Assembly: GCA_013696265.1 (NCBI GenBank)
Contig: JACCYX010000109.1
Span: 1-5,666, forward strand
Direction: 5' to 3'
Length of the DNA stretch: 5,666 bases
From: Chloroflexia bacterium
Lineage (GTDB): Bacteria > Chloroflexota > Chloroflexia > Thermomicrobiales > UBA6265
In this document: in pieces, positions 1 through 5,550 of the stretch
Numbering within the stretch: position 1 is the stretch's first letter
How the letters are laid out: each line of letters begins with the position of its first letter
Program-made: the position numbers and the translations under genes
Notes under the pieces: generated by a model
Database searches by the model: none
What the model was told of the DNA's origin: nothing
What the model saw: the letters and a program-made list of their open reading frames with translations, nothing else

Positions 1-685
1 GAACATGTTCGTCCCAGTAATCCCAGGTGTGGGCGCCGGGATGCTCGGCGTAGTGGTGGTCGAGATCGATGCGGGTCAGGTAGTGGTCGAGATCGCGGTT
101 GTGCTGGATAAGCTCGTCATCGACGCCGCAGTCGAACGAGATCACGGGCGGGGTCGCCCCCGACGCCTTGAGCCGGTCGGCATGGACCGAGATGTTGGCG
201 TCCTGGAGCCCGCCCTCGTCGAGAAGGTCGAGGGGCACGACATCGTTGATGTGGAACGCCGCCGAATGGGCCCAGATCGAGGCGAAGCGATCGGGGTACT
301 TGAGCCCGAGCCGCACGGCGCCGTACCCGCCCATCGAGAGCCCGCCGATGGCCCAGCGACCATCGGCGACGTTGAAGTGGCGCTTCACATGCGCCGTGAT
401 GTCGGTCATGATCAGGCCTTCGTAGCGTTGCCGGTAGAGGCGTCCCGCCGCCTTCCAGTTGAGATATCCGGAACTCGCGCCATCCGGCAGTACCACGGCC
501 AGTCCGAGGTCGGCGACGTAGCGAGCCAGATTCGAGCGATGGATCCAGCTCTGGTGGTCGTCGCCCAGGCCGTGCAACTGGACCAGCACCGGGTATGGTC
601 CTTCGGTTTCCTCGGGCAGGATGACGTTGTAGGAAACCTGGCGCCCCATCGCCTCGCTTCGGAACTGCACCGTGACCACCGCCAT
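1..685 (-). CDS. Esterase of the esterase D / antigen 85-like family (C-terminus cut by window edge)
   Basis: Read on the minus strand from ATG at 685, the frame stays open for 228 codons to the window edge with no stop. The protein is an alpha/beta hydrolase of the putative-esterase family (PF00756 type). It shows an early LHGLGDD oxyanion-type segment (residues 37-43), the nucleophile elbow GGLSMGG with Ser117, an acid-residue segment CGVDDEL with Asp190 the likely catalytic acid, and the terminal GAHTW segment with the catalytic His219. All three triad residues are therefore present. Only a short C-terminal tail should be missing. There is no signal peptide, so it is probably cytoplasmic; the substrate cannot be told and would be a carboxylic ester or thioester. 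The start is supported by GGGAGG about 9 nt upstream of the ATG. It is separated from the upstream SnoaL-like gene by a hairpin, so it is probably its own transcript. Confidence 0.9.
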   Translation of the reverse strand, partial: MAVVTVQFRSEAMGRQVSYNVILPEETEGPYPVLVQLHGLGDDHQSWIHRSNLARYVADLGLAVVLPDGASSGYLNWKAAGRLYRQRYEGLIMTDITAHVKRHFNVADGRWAIGGLSMGGYGAVRLGLKYPDRFASIWAHSAAFHINDVVPLDLLDEGGLQDANISVHADRLKASGATPPVISFDCGVDDELIQHNRDLDHYLTRIDLDHHYAEHPGAHTWDYWDEHV

Positions 686-694
686 GACTATCTT

Positions 695-700
695 CCTCCC
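695..700 (-). promoter_or_regulatory. Ribosome binding site of the esterase gene
   Basis: On the minus strand, GGGAGG precedes the ATG at 685 by about 9 nt. It decides the start, since no other in-frame start nearby has such a site. Confidence 0.6.
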
Positions 701-706
701 AAGTCC

Positions 707-716
707 ATTCGCGAAT
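707..716. repeat. 10-bp perfect palindrome upstream of the esterase
   Basis: ATTCGCGAAT is a perfect palindrome centred about 26 nt upstream of the esterase start codon. Its position between promoter and start would suit an operator, but a 10-bp palindrome can arise by chance and no second copy was seen nearby. Confidence 0.25.
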
Positions 717-771
717 CAGGGTCTGCATCGTCGCACAGCGACCGCCGATAGGGTAACGCTGTCTGGGACAC

Positions 772-807
772 GGCGAATGCCGCTCCGGCCGGGGAGCGGC
801 ATTCGTC
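772..807 (-). terminator. Probable terminator hairpin after the SnoaL-like gene
   Basis: CGAATGCCGCTCC (774-786) and GGAGCGGCATTCG (793-805) form a perfect 13-bp stem with a 6-nt loop. A G-U and a G-C pair can extend it outward. It starts about 27 nt past the SnoaL-like stop codon and lies before the esterase gene, the place expected for a terminator of leftward transcription. No U-tract follows on either strand, so it is either a non-canonical terminator or a hairpin that protects the transcript's 3' end. Confidence 0.5.
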
Positions 808-833
808 ATCGGTTTCAGACTGGCGAAATCACC

Positions 834-1391
834 TCAACGATTCCCCGTGGGTTTGAGGCACTCGGCGTCGCAGGAATCGATGAGCGCAAACGCCTCGATC
901 TGATCGACCAGCGCCAGCCGATCGTAGGTAATCCACTGCTCGACGATGACGAGATCGTCGAACCGAAGCACCGCCAGGCCATGCACGGAGACCGAGGCGC
1001 CAGCCGGTGCGAGTCCCTGGTAGTCGCCGGTGTGGACGCCGGTCATCGTCCATTGCACGGTCGCCAGGTCGCCGGCCAGGGACGGTTCCTGGGTCACGAA
1101 CGTGACCTCCGAGAACGAATCCCGCAGCGATGTCGCGAACAGCCCCGCGCCTTCGTAGCCACGGAATTCACCATCAGGCGTGTGGAGCAAGGCATCGGCG
1201 GAGACGATCGCGGCGGCAACGTCGAGATCCATCTCGCCGAGAACCGCATCGAAAAACTGAACTGACATCAGGGACGCATTGGCTGGCGCCGCGGCGGTCG
1301 GGGCAACCGACATCAGGAGGGCCGTGAGGACAATCATGAGGTGGGATGTGAACGGGCAGACGATGCGGCGCGAGAACCTGTGGATGTTCAT
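834..1391 (-). CDS. Exported SnoaL-like (NTF2-fold) ester cyclase-type protein
   Basis: The frame from ATG at 1391 encodes 185 residues. Residues 1-39 look like a signal peptide: basic residues in MNIHRFSRR, a hydrophobic stretch at about 18-30, then an Ala-rich segment ending near PTAAAPANA with likely cleavage around 35-39. The rest resembles the SnoaL-like polyketide cyclase / ester cyclase family. It has a helix with FFDAVLGEMD, then HTPDGEFRG, FATSLRD, the strand VQWTMTGVHTGDYQG and the final strand IVEQWITYDRLALVDQI. In the family this cone-shaped fold binds small hydrophobic ligands, and many members are not enzymes; the ligand here is unknown. The tail carries Cys174 and Cys178, which could form a disulfide outside the cell. 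This start is chosen over a GTG 81 nt upstream because AAAGGAA lies 7 nt before the ATG and the signal peptide begins directly here. Confidence 0.8.
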   Translation of the reverse strand: MNIHRFSRRIVCPFTSHLMIVLTALLMSVAPTAAAPANASLMSVQFFDAVLGEMDLDVAAAIVSADALLHTPDGEFRGYEGAGLFATSLRDSFSEVTFVTQEPSLAGDLATVQWTMTGVHTGDYQGLAPAGASVSVHGLAVLRFDDLVIVEQWITYDRLALVDQIEAFALIDSCDAECLKPTGNR

Positions 1392-1397
1392 GGGTCG

Positions 1398-1404
1398 TTC
1401 CTTT
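1398..1404 (-). promoter_or_regulatory. Ribosome binding site of the SnoaL-like gene
   Basis: AAAGGAA on the minus strand ends 6 to 7 nt before the ATG at 1391. It supports the start that opens directly on the signal peptide. Confidence 0.55.
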
Positions 1405-1425
1405 GGATGTATGCGTTGAACGGGA

Positions 1426-1482
1426 CTACCTGGGATGGAGACCATAGGGAGTGACGAAAATGATCGCGTCACTCCACGGCAC
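1426..1482 (-). CDS. Possible 18-residue leader peptide upstream of the SnoaL-like gene
   Basis: The best Shine-Dalgarno in this part of the window, AAGGAGGT (1495-1488), does not serve the annotated SnoaL-like start. It stands 5 to 6 nt before a GTG at 1482. That GTG opens a short ORF, MPWSDAIIFVTPYGLHPR, ending in TAG at 1428-1426, 34 nt before the SnoaL-like ATG and in a different frame. An inverted repeat lies inside it. The arrangement resembles an upstream ORF or leader that controls the gene behind it, but there is no run of one regulatory amino acid. Against it, the length is too small to judge coding character, and the Shine-Dalgarno could be chance. I do not recognise the peptide. 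Confidence 0.3.
   Translation of the reverse strand: MPWSDAIIFVTPYGLHPR
1448..1475. repeat. Perfect 9-bp inverted repeat in the SnoaL-like leader
   Basis: GGAGTGACG (1448-1456) and CGTCACTCC (1467-1475) are exact reverse complements separated by 10 nt. They lie 57 to 84 nt upstream of the SnoaL-like start codon and inside the possible leader ORF. The repeat could be an mRNA hairpin or a dyad operator. No U-run follows the stem, so it is not a classic attenuator terminator. Confidence 0.4.
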
Positions 1483-1511
1483 GCCGCACCTCCTTCGCGA
1501 GAAAGACCTGG

Positions 1512-1529
1512 CGGAGCTCATCCGCTCCG
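1512..1529. repeat. Short 6-bp inverted repeat in the 1392-1686 gap
   Basis: CGGAGC and GCTCCG flank a 6-nt loop. It sits in the nearly 300-nt gap between the regulator and the SnoaL-like gene. Apart from the leader ORF and repeats listed here I see no RNA gene and no convincing promoter in this gap. The weak stem may be chance. Confidence 0.15.
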
Positions 1530-1686
1530 TTTTGGACCCATTCGCATGATGCGCCGCCAACGGGGAAGGCGAATCGGGTGACTTACTCAATTCTTTTCAG
1601 GGAAGCGTGGAACCGAATGCGCAAGAATACCTAGTCCACGCCAGGCGCCGCCGCCGGGCACGTTGGCTGGAGGGGTGAGCAACGAA

Positions 1687-4032
1687 TTATACGAGACCGT
1701 GACGAATGGCCCAAGCGACCGCCGCCGTGCGCGATCCGAGTTCCAGCTTGCCGAGAATGCTGGCGACATGGTTTTCGACGGTGCGGCGACTGATGAAGAG
1801 CGCGCTCGCTATCTCCTGGTTGGTCAGGCCGTCGACCAGGAGTCGTAGCACGTCGAGCTCGCGTGGAGAGAGCCCGGCCGCGGCGCCCAGTGATGGTTCC
1901 GGCGGCAACGACACATCAGCATCGGGCGACAAGAGCCGATGCATTTCGGCTTCGACCTCGTGTTGCCGCATGCGGCGCCCGGCCTCCCAATTCAGTGTGA
2001 AACGCTCATCGCCCAGGATGTGACGCGATCGCTCGCTACTCCGTTCGATGTTGACCCGTTCGGGATAGAACAGTCCGATGTCGTGGGCCGTCGATCCAAA
2101 GAGGCGGGCGGCCATCTCGTGCTCGCCCAGGCTGGATGCCAACACCGCGGCAGCGGCCCGCACCAGTGGTTGATGCTGGTGGTAGCCGACCCGGTCCAGG
2201 TCGGGATGCTGACGCAGGAGGTCCGCCGCGGTCACCAGGTCATGTCGTTCACAGGCAATCAATGCGAGATGGACGAGACACCACAGTGGGATGAACGGGT
2301 CGTCGAGCGCGGTTGCCGACCGGCGGGCAGCTTCGAGCCGTTCAACGGCCAGGTCAAGATCGGCCTGCCCATGGGCGACGATGCCGAGGTGATAGTCAAT
2401 CATGATCACAACATCCGTCAGGCCGGCCTGCTCGGCGTAGTCCCGCGATTCCCGGAACATGGATTCGGCCTTCGCGTAGTCACCAAGGTCTTCGGCCCTG
2501 GTCGCCGCGCCGCTGATTGCGTTGGCCCGTTGGGCGAGCGTGCCCATGTCCCTGGCCAGCGCCACGGCCTCATCGACGAAGGCGTCGGCAATCGGGTCAC
2601 CCACCGCGTGAGCGAGGATTCCCGCAGTGGCCAACGCATCGAGACGATCGCTGGGTGACCCGTCCGATGGTTCTTGCAGCGCCCGCCGAAACCAGGCCAG
2701 CCCTTCCGCGTCATGACCGCCGAAATTCCAAAGGAACTCCAGGTCGTTCATGAACCCCAGTAGTCGCCCAGCCTGGCCCGTTTGGTCGAGCCAGTTCAGC
2801 GTGGCCTGGATGTTCGCGTGTTCCCACTCCAGACGATCGACTGCCAACGCATGGTGGATGAAAATGGGACTCGCGCGTGAGTCTTTCGCCAAGGCGAGGC
2901 ACCACGCCGCATGCCGGTTCCGGACCTCTTCCTCGTCGCTGCTGGCAACGAGGCGCTCCTCCCCATACTCACGGATCGTTTCGAGCATCATGAATCGCGG
3001 TTCGCCGCCGGCTTGATCGACCGGCTGAACCAGACTCTTCTCGACGAGCGAGCCGATGCCGTCCATCGCGGTCAATGGTGAATCGCCCGGCGGGACAATG
3101 ACCGCTTCCGCCGCCGCGAGGGTGAAACCGCCGACGAAGACCGAGAGCGCGCGAAAGACAGCCTGTTCGTCCGGCGCCAGCAGGTCGTAGCTCCAGGCGA
3201 TCGCGTCGTAGAGCGAACGGAGACGCGCGGGCGCGTTCCGCTGACCGCCCCGGAGCAACGCGAACCGATCGTTCAACCGGCCTATCATTTCCGCTGGAGT
3301 CATGACATTGACGCGTGCCGCCGCGAGTTCGATCGCGAGGGGCAAGCCGTCGAGCCGGCGGCACAACTCGGCGATGTCGTCCCGGTTATCGGCGGTCAGC
3401 CGGAAATCGGGCCGCACCGCGTGGGCCCGTCGACAGAACAGGGTCGTGGCCGCCGGCTCGACGGTTCCCTGCCCGGCGGCGGATATCTGGAGTGGCGGGA
3501 CGGGGTAGCGCTGCTCGCCCGCGATGTTCAATGCGGTCCGGCTCGTCACCAGCATCGTGAGCAACGGACATACTTCGAGCACTTCCGCCAGCCAGCTTGG
3601 ATCGACTTCGAGCAGGTGTTCGAAATTGTCGAGAACAAGCAGTTGATGACGGTCCTTCAACCCCTGGGCGAGCACCGCCGCTACCGCCATGTTGCCAGGC
3701 ACGGCGATACCGCACGCCTGGGCCACGGCGGTGGGAACGAGGGAGGCATCCCGAATCGCGGCGAGCGGCACGTAGACCGCCCCGTCGGCAAAGTCGGACT
3801 CGAGTCGCGCCCTCGCCTGCAGGGCCAGGCGTGTCTTGCCGACCCCGCCAGGACCCGTCAGCGTCAGCAACCGGACGCCAGGCTCGTCGAGGAGCGCCAG
3901 CACCCGCTGGATGTCGTCGTCACGACCGACGAGCGCATCCAAGGGTCGGGGCGTTTGCGGCGCGGCCGATTCCAGTTTCCGCATGGGGCTGGCTCGGTGG
4001 GATGTCATTGTCGAGGGCGGCGGCTCGGACAT
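1687..4032 (-). CDS. Large ATP-binding LuxR-type transcriptional regulator (NB-ARC/AAA, TPR-like, HTH)
   Basis: The 781-residue protein starts with about 30 unstructured residues. An NB-ARC/STAND-type ATPase follows: Walker A GPGGVGKT (60-67), Walker B LLVLDN (131-136), a sensor-like LVTSRTAL (161-168) and GLPLA (229-233). A winged-helix-like stretch spans about 265-350. Helical, TPR-like sequence covers roughly 400-660. The C-terminus is a LuxR helix-turn-helix (about 721-781) with LSPRELDVL, NQEIA and RRTVENHV as its signature parts. Family members are ATP-driven switches: an unknown ligand or protein bound by the helical part lets the protein oligomerise and bind DNA. An in-frame TGA lies two codons before the ATG at 4032, so the start cannot be further upstream; Met9 and Met17 are alternatives, and none has a strong Shine-Dalgarno. 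It diverges from the acyl-CoA operon, which makes that operon a plausible target. Confidence 0.9.
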   Translation of the reverse strand: MSEPPPSTMTSHRASPMRKLESAAPQTPRPLDALVGRDDDIQRVLALLDEPGVRLLTLTGPGGVGKTRLALQARARLESDFADGAVYVPLAAIRDASLVPTAVAQACGIAVPGNMAVAAVLAQGLKDRHQLLVLDNFEHLLEVDPSWLAEVLEVCPLLTMLVTSRTALNIAGEQRYPVPPLQISAAGQGTVEPAATTLFCRRAHAVRPDFRLTADNRDDIAELCRRLDGLPLAIELAAARVNVMTPAEMIGRLNDRFALLRGGQRNAPARLRSLYDAIAWSYDLLAPDEQAVFRALSVFVGGFTLAAAEAVIVPPGDSPLTAMDGIGSLVEKSLVQPVDQAGGEPRFMMLETIREYGEERLVASSDEEEVRNRHAAWCLALAKDSRASPIFIHHALAVDRLEWEHANIQATLNWLDQTGQAGRLLGFMNDLEFLWNFGGHDAEGLAWFRRALQEPSDGSPSDRLDALATAGILAHAVGDPIADAFVDEAVALARDMGTLAQRANAISGAATRAEDLGDYAKAESMFRESRDYAEQAGLTDVVIMIDYHLGIVAHGQADLDLAVERLEAARRSATALDDPFIPLWCLVHLALIACERHDLVTAADLLRQHPDLDRVGYHQHQPLVRAAAAVLASSLGEHEMAARLFGSTAHDIGLFYPERVNIERSSERSRHILGDERFTLNWEAGRRMRQHEVEAEMHRLLSPDADVSLPPEPSLGAAAGLSPRELDVLRLLVDGLTNQEIASALFISRRTVENHVASILGKLELGSRTAAVAWAIRHGLV

Positions 4033-4079
4033 GGATCACGTCCAGACTGGTGCGCTTGCGGTGGGAACCCATTAACCCC

Positions 4080-4108
4080 ATCTTGGAGCCGAGGCCGCGT
4101 TACGTCAA
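4080..4108 (-). promoter_or_regulatory. Candidate promoter of the LuxR-type regulator
   Basis: On the minus strand TTGACG (4108-4103, 5 of 6 to the -35 consensus) is followed after 17 nt by CAAGAT (4085-4080, 3 of 6 to the -10). It would give a leader of about 40 nt before the ATG at 4032. The -10 is poor, so this is a suggestion only. Confidence 0.3.
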
Positions 4109-4118
4109 GACAACCGCG

Positions 4119-4142
4119 CCGGGCCGTTCCTCGCGGGCCCGG
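4119..4142. repeat. 7-bp inverted repeat between divergent promoters
   Basis: CCGGGCC (4119-4125) and GGCCCGG (4136-4142) are exact reverse complements with a 10-nt spacer. They lie between the candidate regulator promoter and the candidate operon promoter. A dyad in this place would suit an operator for the adjacent regulator, though GC-only arms are common in DNA of this composition. Confidence 0.3.
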
Positions 4143-4143
4143 A

Positions 4144-4154
4144 TGATGTCATCA
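4144..4154. promoter_or_regulatory. Palindrome TGATG-T-CATCA overlapping the operon -35 region
   Basis: An 11-bp perfect dyad (5-bp arms, 1-nt centre) covers the -35 position predicted from the TATACT box downstream. Binding here would be expected to affect promoter use. The site is short and only one copy was seen. Confidence 0.3.
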
Positions 4155-4177
4155 GCGGACCCTCAGACTCGTATACT
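4149..4177 (+). promoter_or_regulatory. Candidate promoter of the acyl-CoA/cobalamin operon
   Basis: TATACT (4172-4177) matches five of six bases of a -10 box, in an otherwise GC-rich stretch. At 17 nt upstream stands TCATCA (4149-4154), a weak -35 with three matches. Transcription would begin near 4184, before either likely start codon of the dehydrogenase gene. Confidence 0.4.
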
Positions 4178-4239
4178 TGGCGCCTGATCGAGGGCGAATC
4201 ACGATGCCCGTTGCCCGCGGTTTCACAGACAGGGAGACC

Positions 4240-5121
4240 ATGTCCCCAACAGTACCGGACGAGATGTGGATACGGACGATCGGTGTCGTTGGGGCCGGGA
4301 CGATGGGCGGCGGGATCGCCCAGGTCGCCGCCCAGGCCGGTTTCGAGGTGGTCCTCATCGACCAGGCCGAGGACTGGCTCGATCGGGGCCTGGCGGCAAT
4401 CACCGGCTCGCTGGACAAGCTCGTCTCCCGTGAAAAGCTCGACGATCGGGAGCGGGACGCGATCCTCGCCCGGATTGAGGGCTCGACCCGGATCGAGCAC
4501 CTCGCCGGTTGCCAGCTCGTGATCGAAGCCGTGACCGAATCGTTCGTGACCAAGGCGGAGGTCTTCACCGGCGTTGCCGAGGCGACTGGAATGGACGCGA
4601 TTATCGCCAGCAACACGTCGTCGATCTCGATCTCGGCGATTGCCGCGACCGTGCCGGAACCGGGCCGGGTGGCGGGCATGCACTTCTTCAATCCCGTGCC
4701 GGTTCTCTCGCTGGTCGAGGTCGTGCGCGGCATCCAGACCTCCGACGAAACGGCGGCGGCGGTTTCGGCCGTCGCCAGACGGATGGGCAAAACACCAGTT
4801 GAGGTTGCCGACAGCCCCGGCTTCGTGGCGAACCGGCTCCTGATCCCGATGATCAACGAAGCGGTTTCCTGCCTCAATGAAGGGGTGGCGACGGCCGAGG
4901 ACATCGACCAGGTGATGAAGCTGGGGGCATCGCACCCAATCGGGCCGCTGGCGCTGGCCGACCTGATCGGGCTCGATGTCTGCCTCAGCATCATGGAGGT
5001 GCTGCATCACGATTTCGGCGACGACAAGTACCGACCGGCCCCGTTGTTGCGCCGGATGGTCGCGGCCGGCCGCCTGGGCCGGAAGACGCGGCGCGGTTTC
5101 CACACCTACGAAGCGAGGTAG
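4240..5121 (+). CDS. hbd: 3-hydroxybutyryl-CoA dehydrogenase (3-hydroxyacyl-CoA dehydrogenase family)
   Basis: This cytoplasmic enzyme interconverts 3-hydroxybutyryl-CoA and acetoacetyl-CoA with NAD(P). From the ATG at 4240 it has 293 residues, against about 280-290 for the family. The N-terminal Rossmann domain shows GAGTMGGG (18-25) and Asp41 at the end of the second strand, which suggests NAD. The catalytic set is visible: SNTSS (124-128), His148 in HFFNPVP, Glu160 in LVEVV and Asn198 in DSPGFVANRLL. The C-terminal helical domain (about 193-293) ends with the usual GRKTRRGFHTY. Alternative starts are ATG 4204 (GAGGG 9 nt upstream) and ATG 4264, whose MWIRTIGVVG fits the usual family N-terminus. 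ATG 4240 has AGGGAG only 3 nt before it, so the start is uncertain. The stop is TAG, followed after 3 nt by the next gene. With the mutase subunit behind it, it likely processes the product or substrate of a B12-dependent mutase. Confidence 0.9.
   Translation: MSPTVPDEMWIRTIGVVGAGTMGGGIAQVAAQAGFEVVLIDQAEDWLDRGLAAITGSLDKLVSREKLDDRERDAILARIEGSTRIEHLAGCQLVIEAVTESFVTKAEVFTGVAEATGMDAIIASNTSSISISAIAATVPEPGRVAGMHFFNPVPVLSLVEVVRGIQTSDETAAAVSAVARRMGKTPVEVADSPGFVANRLLIPMINEAVSCLNEGVATAEDIDQVMKLGASHPIGPLALADLIGLDVCLSIMEVLHHDFGDDKYRPAPLLRRMVAAGRLGRKTRRGFHTYEAR
5115..5118 (+). promoter_or_regulatory. Ribosome binding site overlapping the end of the dehydrogenase gene
   Basis: GAGG is formed by the last codons of the dehydrogenase gene and stands 6 nt before the ATG at 5125. 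It fixes the true start of the cobalamin-binding subunit upstream of the amber codon and indicates translational coupling. Confidence 0.6.
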
Positions 5122-5166
5122 CAGATGACGGCGGACACGGCGCGACCGATTCGGATCCTGGTCGCC

Positions 5167-5169
5167 TAG
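5167..5169 (+). other. In-frame amber codon at a conserved lysine position
   Basis: TAG interrupts VA-stop-PGLDGHDRG, five residues upstream of the cobalamin-ligand histidine. Homologous subunits carry Lys at this place. The stop differs from the Lys codon AAG by one base, and the frame continues normally to a TGA at 5545-5547. Confidence 0.95.
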
Positions 5170-5191
5170 CCCGGGCTTGATGGGCACGACC

Positions 5192-5205
5192 GGGGAGCAA
5201 AGGTG
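5192..5205 (+). promoter_or_regulatory. Possible internal translation restart site (GTG 5203)
   Basis: GGGGAG (5192-5197) lies 5 nt before an in-frame GTG at 5203. A ribosome released at the amber codon could restart here and make 114 residues. That product would start after the DGHDRG segment, so it would lack the cobalamin-ligand His and probably be non-functional. The purine-rich stretch is also simply the coding sequence for RGAK, so it may be chance. Confidence 0.25.
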
Positions 5206-5550
5206 CTGGCCCGCGCCTTCCGTGACGCTGGGTTCGAGGTGATCTACACCGGCCTCTTCCAGACGCCACAGATGATCGCCAACGCCGCCCTCCAGGAGGA
5301 TGTCGATGTCGTCGGTCTGAGCATCCTCTCCGGCGCCCACATGTCACTCTTTCCGCCGATCATGGACGAACTGCGCAAGGTCGGCCGGGACGACGTGCTG
5401 GTGGTGGCCGGCGGCACGATTCCCGAAGATGACATTCCGGCCGTGCTCGAGATGGGCATCGCGGCGGTGTTCGGGCCCGGCACCGCCCTGCACACCGCCA
5501 TCGATTTCGTGCGGGACCACGCGCCGGTCCGTACCGACACGGCCTGAATC

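Larger units (their letters stand above)
5125..5547 (+). pseudogene. Cobalamin-binding small subunit of a B12-dependent acyl-CoA mutase, interrupted by an amber codon
   Basis: Reading through one TAG, this frame gives 140 residues, the normal size for the stand-alone C-terminal B12-binding subunit of methylmalonyl-CoA mutase-type enzymes. Key parts are intact: DxHxxG at 19-24 (Asp19, lower-ligand His21, Gly24), TGLFQTP (42-48), SxL at 66-68 in VVGLSILSGAH, the double Gly at 96-97 and the late FGPGT (116-120). The subunit holds adenosylcobalamin for the large catalytic subunit, which is not in the window. Codon 15 is TAG (5167-5169); the family has Lys there (VAK before PGLDGHDRG). No frameshift or other damage is seen, so the lesion is a single base (AAG to TAG), recent or a base-call error. 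As written, only a 14-residue peptide or a restart product from GTG 5203 could be made. It lies 3 nt after the dehydrogenase and 3 nt before the MeaB gene. The close relative HcmB of 2-hydroxyisobutyryl-CoA mutase is an alternative identity. Confidence 0.85.

Noticed and set aside
1..10. Perfect palindrome GAACATGTTC at the window start
   Set aside because: It lies inside the esterase coding sequence (codons for Glu-His-Val). A 10-bp palindrome of this kind is expected by chance.
5..751. A 248-codon open frame on the plus strand at the left end
   Set aside because: It runs antisense to the esterase, which has a complete Ser-Asp-His triad and a good ribosome binding site. The plus-strand translation resembles nothing and runs past the esterase start.
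117..809. A second minus-strand frame over the esterase
   Set aside because: It is out of frame with the esterase, its product is Arg/Pro-rich, and it crosses the hairpin at 772-807.
1392..1472. A longer SnoaL-like protein starting at GTG 1472
   Set aside because: The 27 extra residues would bury the signal peptide inside the protein, and the AAGGAGGT upstream is about 16 nt away, too far to serve that GTG.
1587..1769. A 60-codon minus-strand frame across the end of the regulator gene
   Set aside because: It begins out of frame inside the LuxR helix-turn-helix coding region, has no ribosome binding site, and shows no recognisable motif.
4177..4239. An upstream TTG start for the dehydrogenase at 4177
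   Set aside because: The TTG overlaps the TATACT promoter box and has no Shine-Dalgarno, and the added residues are not part of the family fold. The ATG at 4204 remains possible.
4105..5340. A 411-codon open frame on the minus strand across the dehydrogenase and mutase subunit genes
   Set aside because: It is the antisense shadow of high-GC coding sequence. Its translation is low-complexity, rich in Arg, Asp and His, with no recognisable motif, while the plus strand encodes clear family proteins with catalytic residues.
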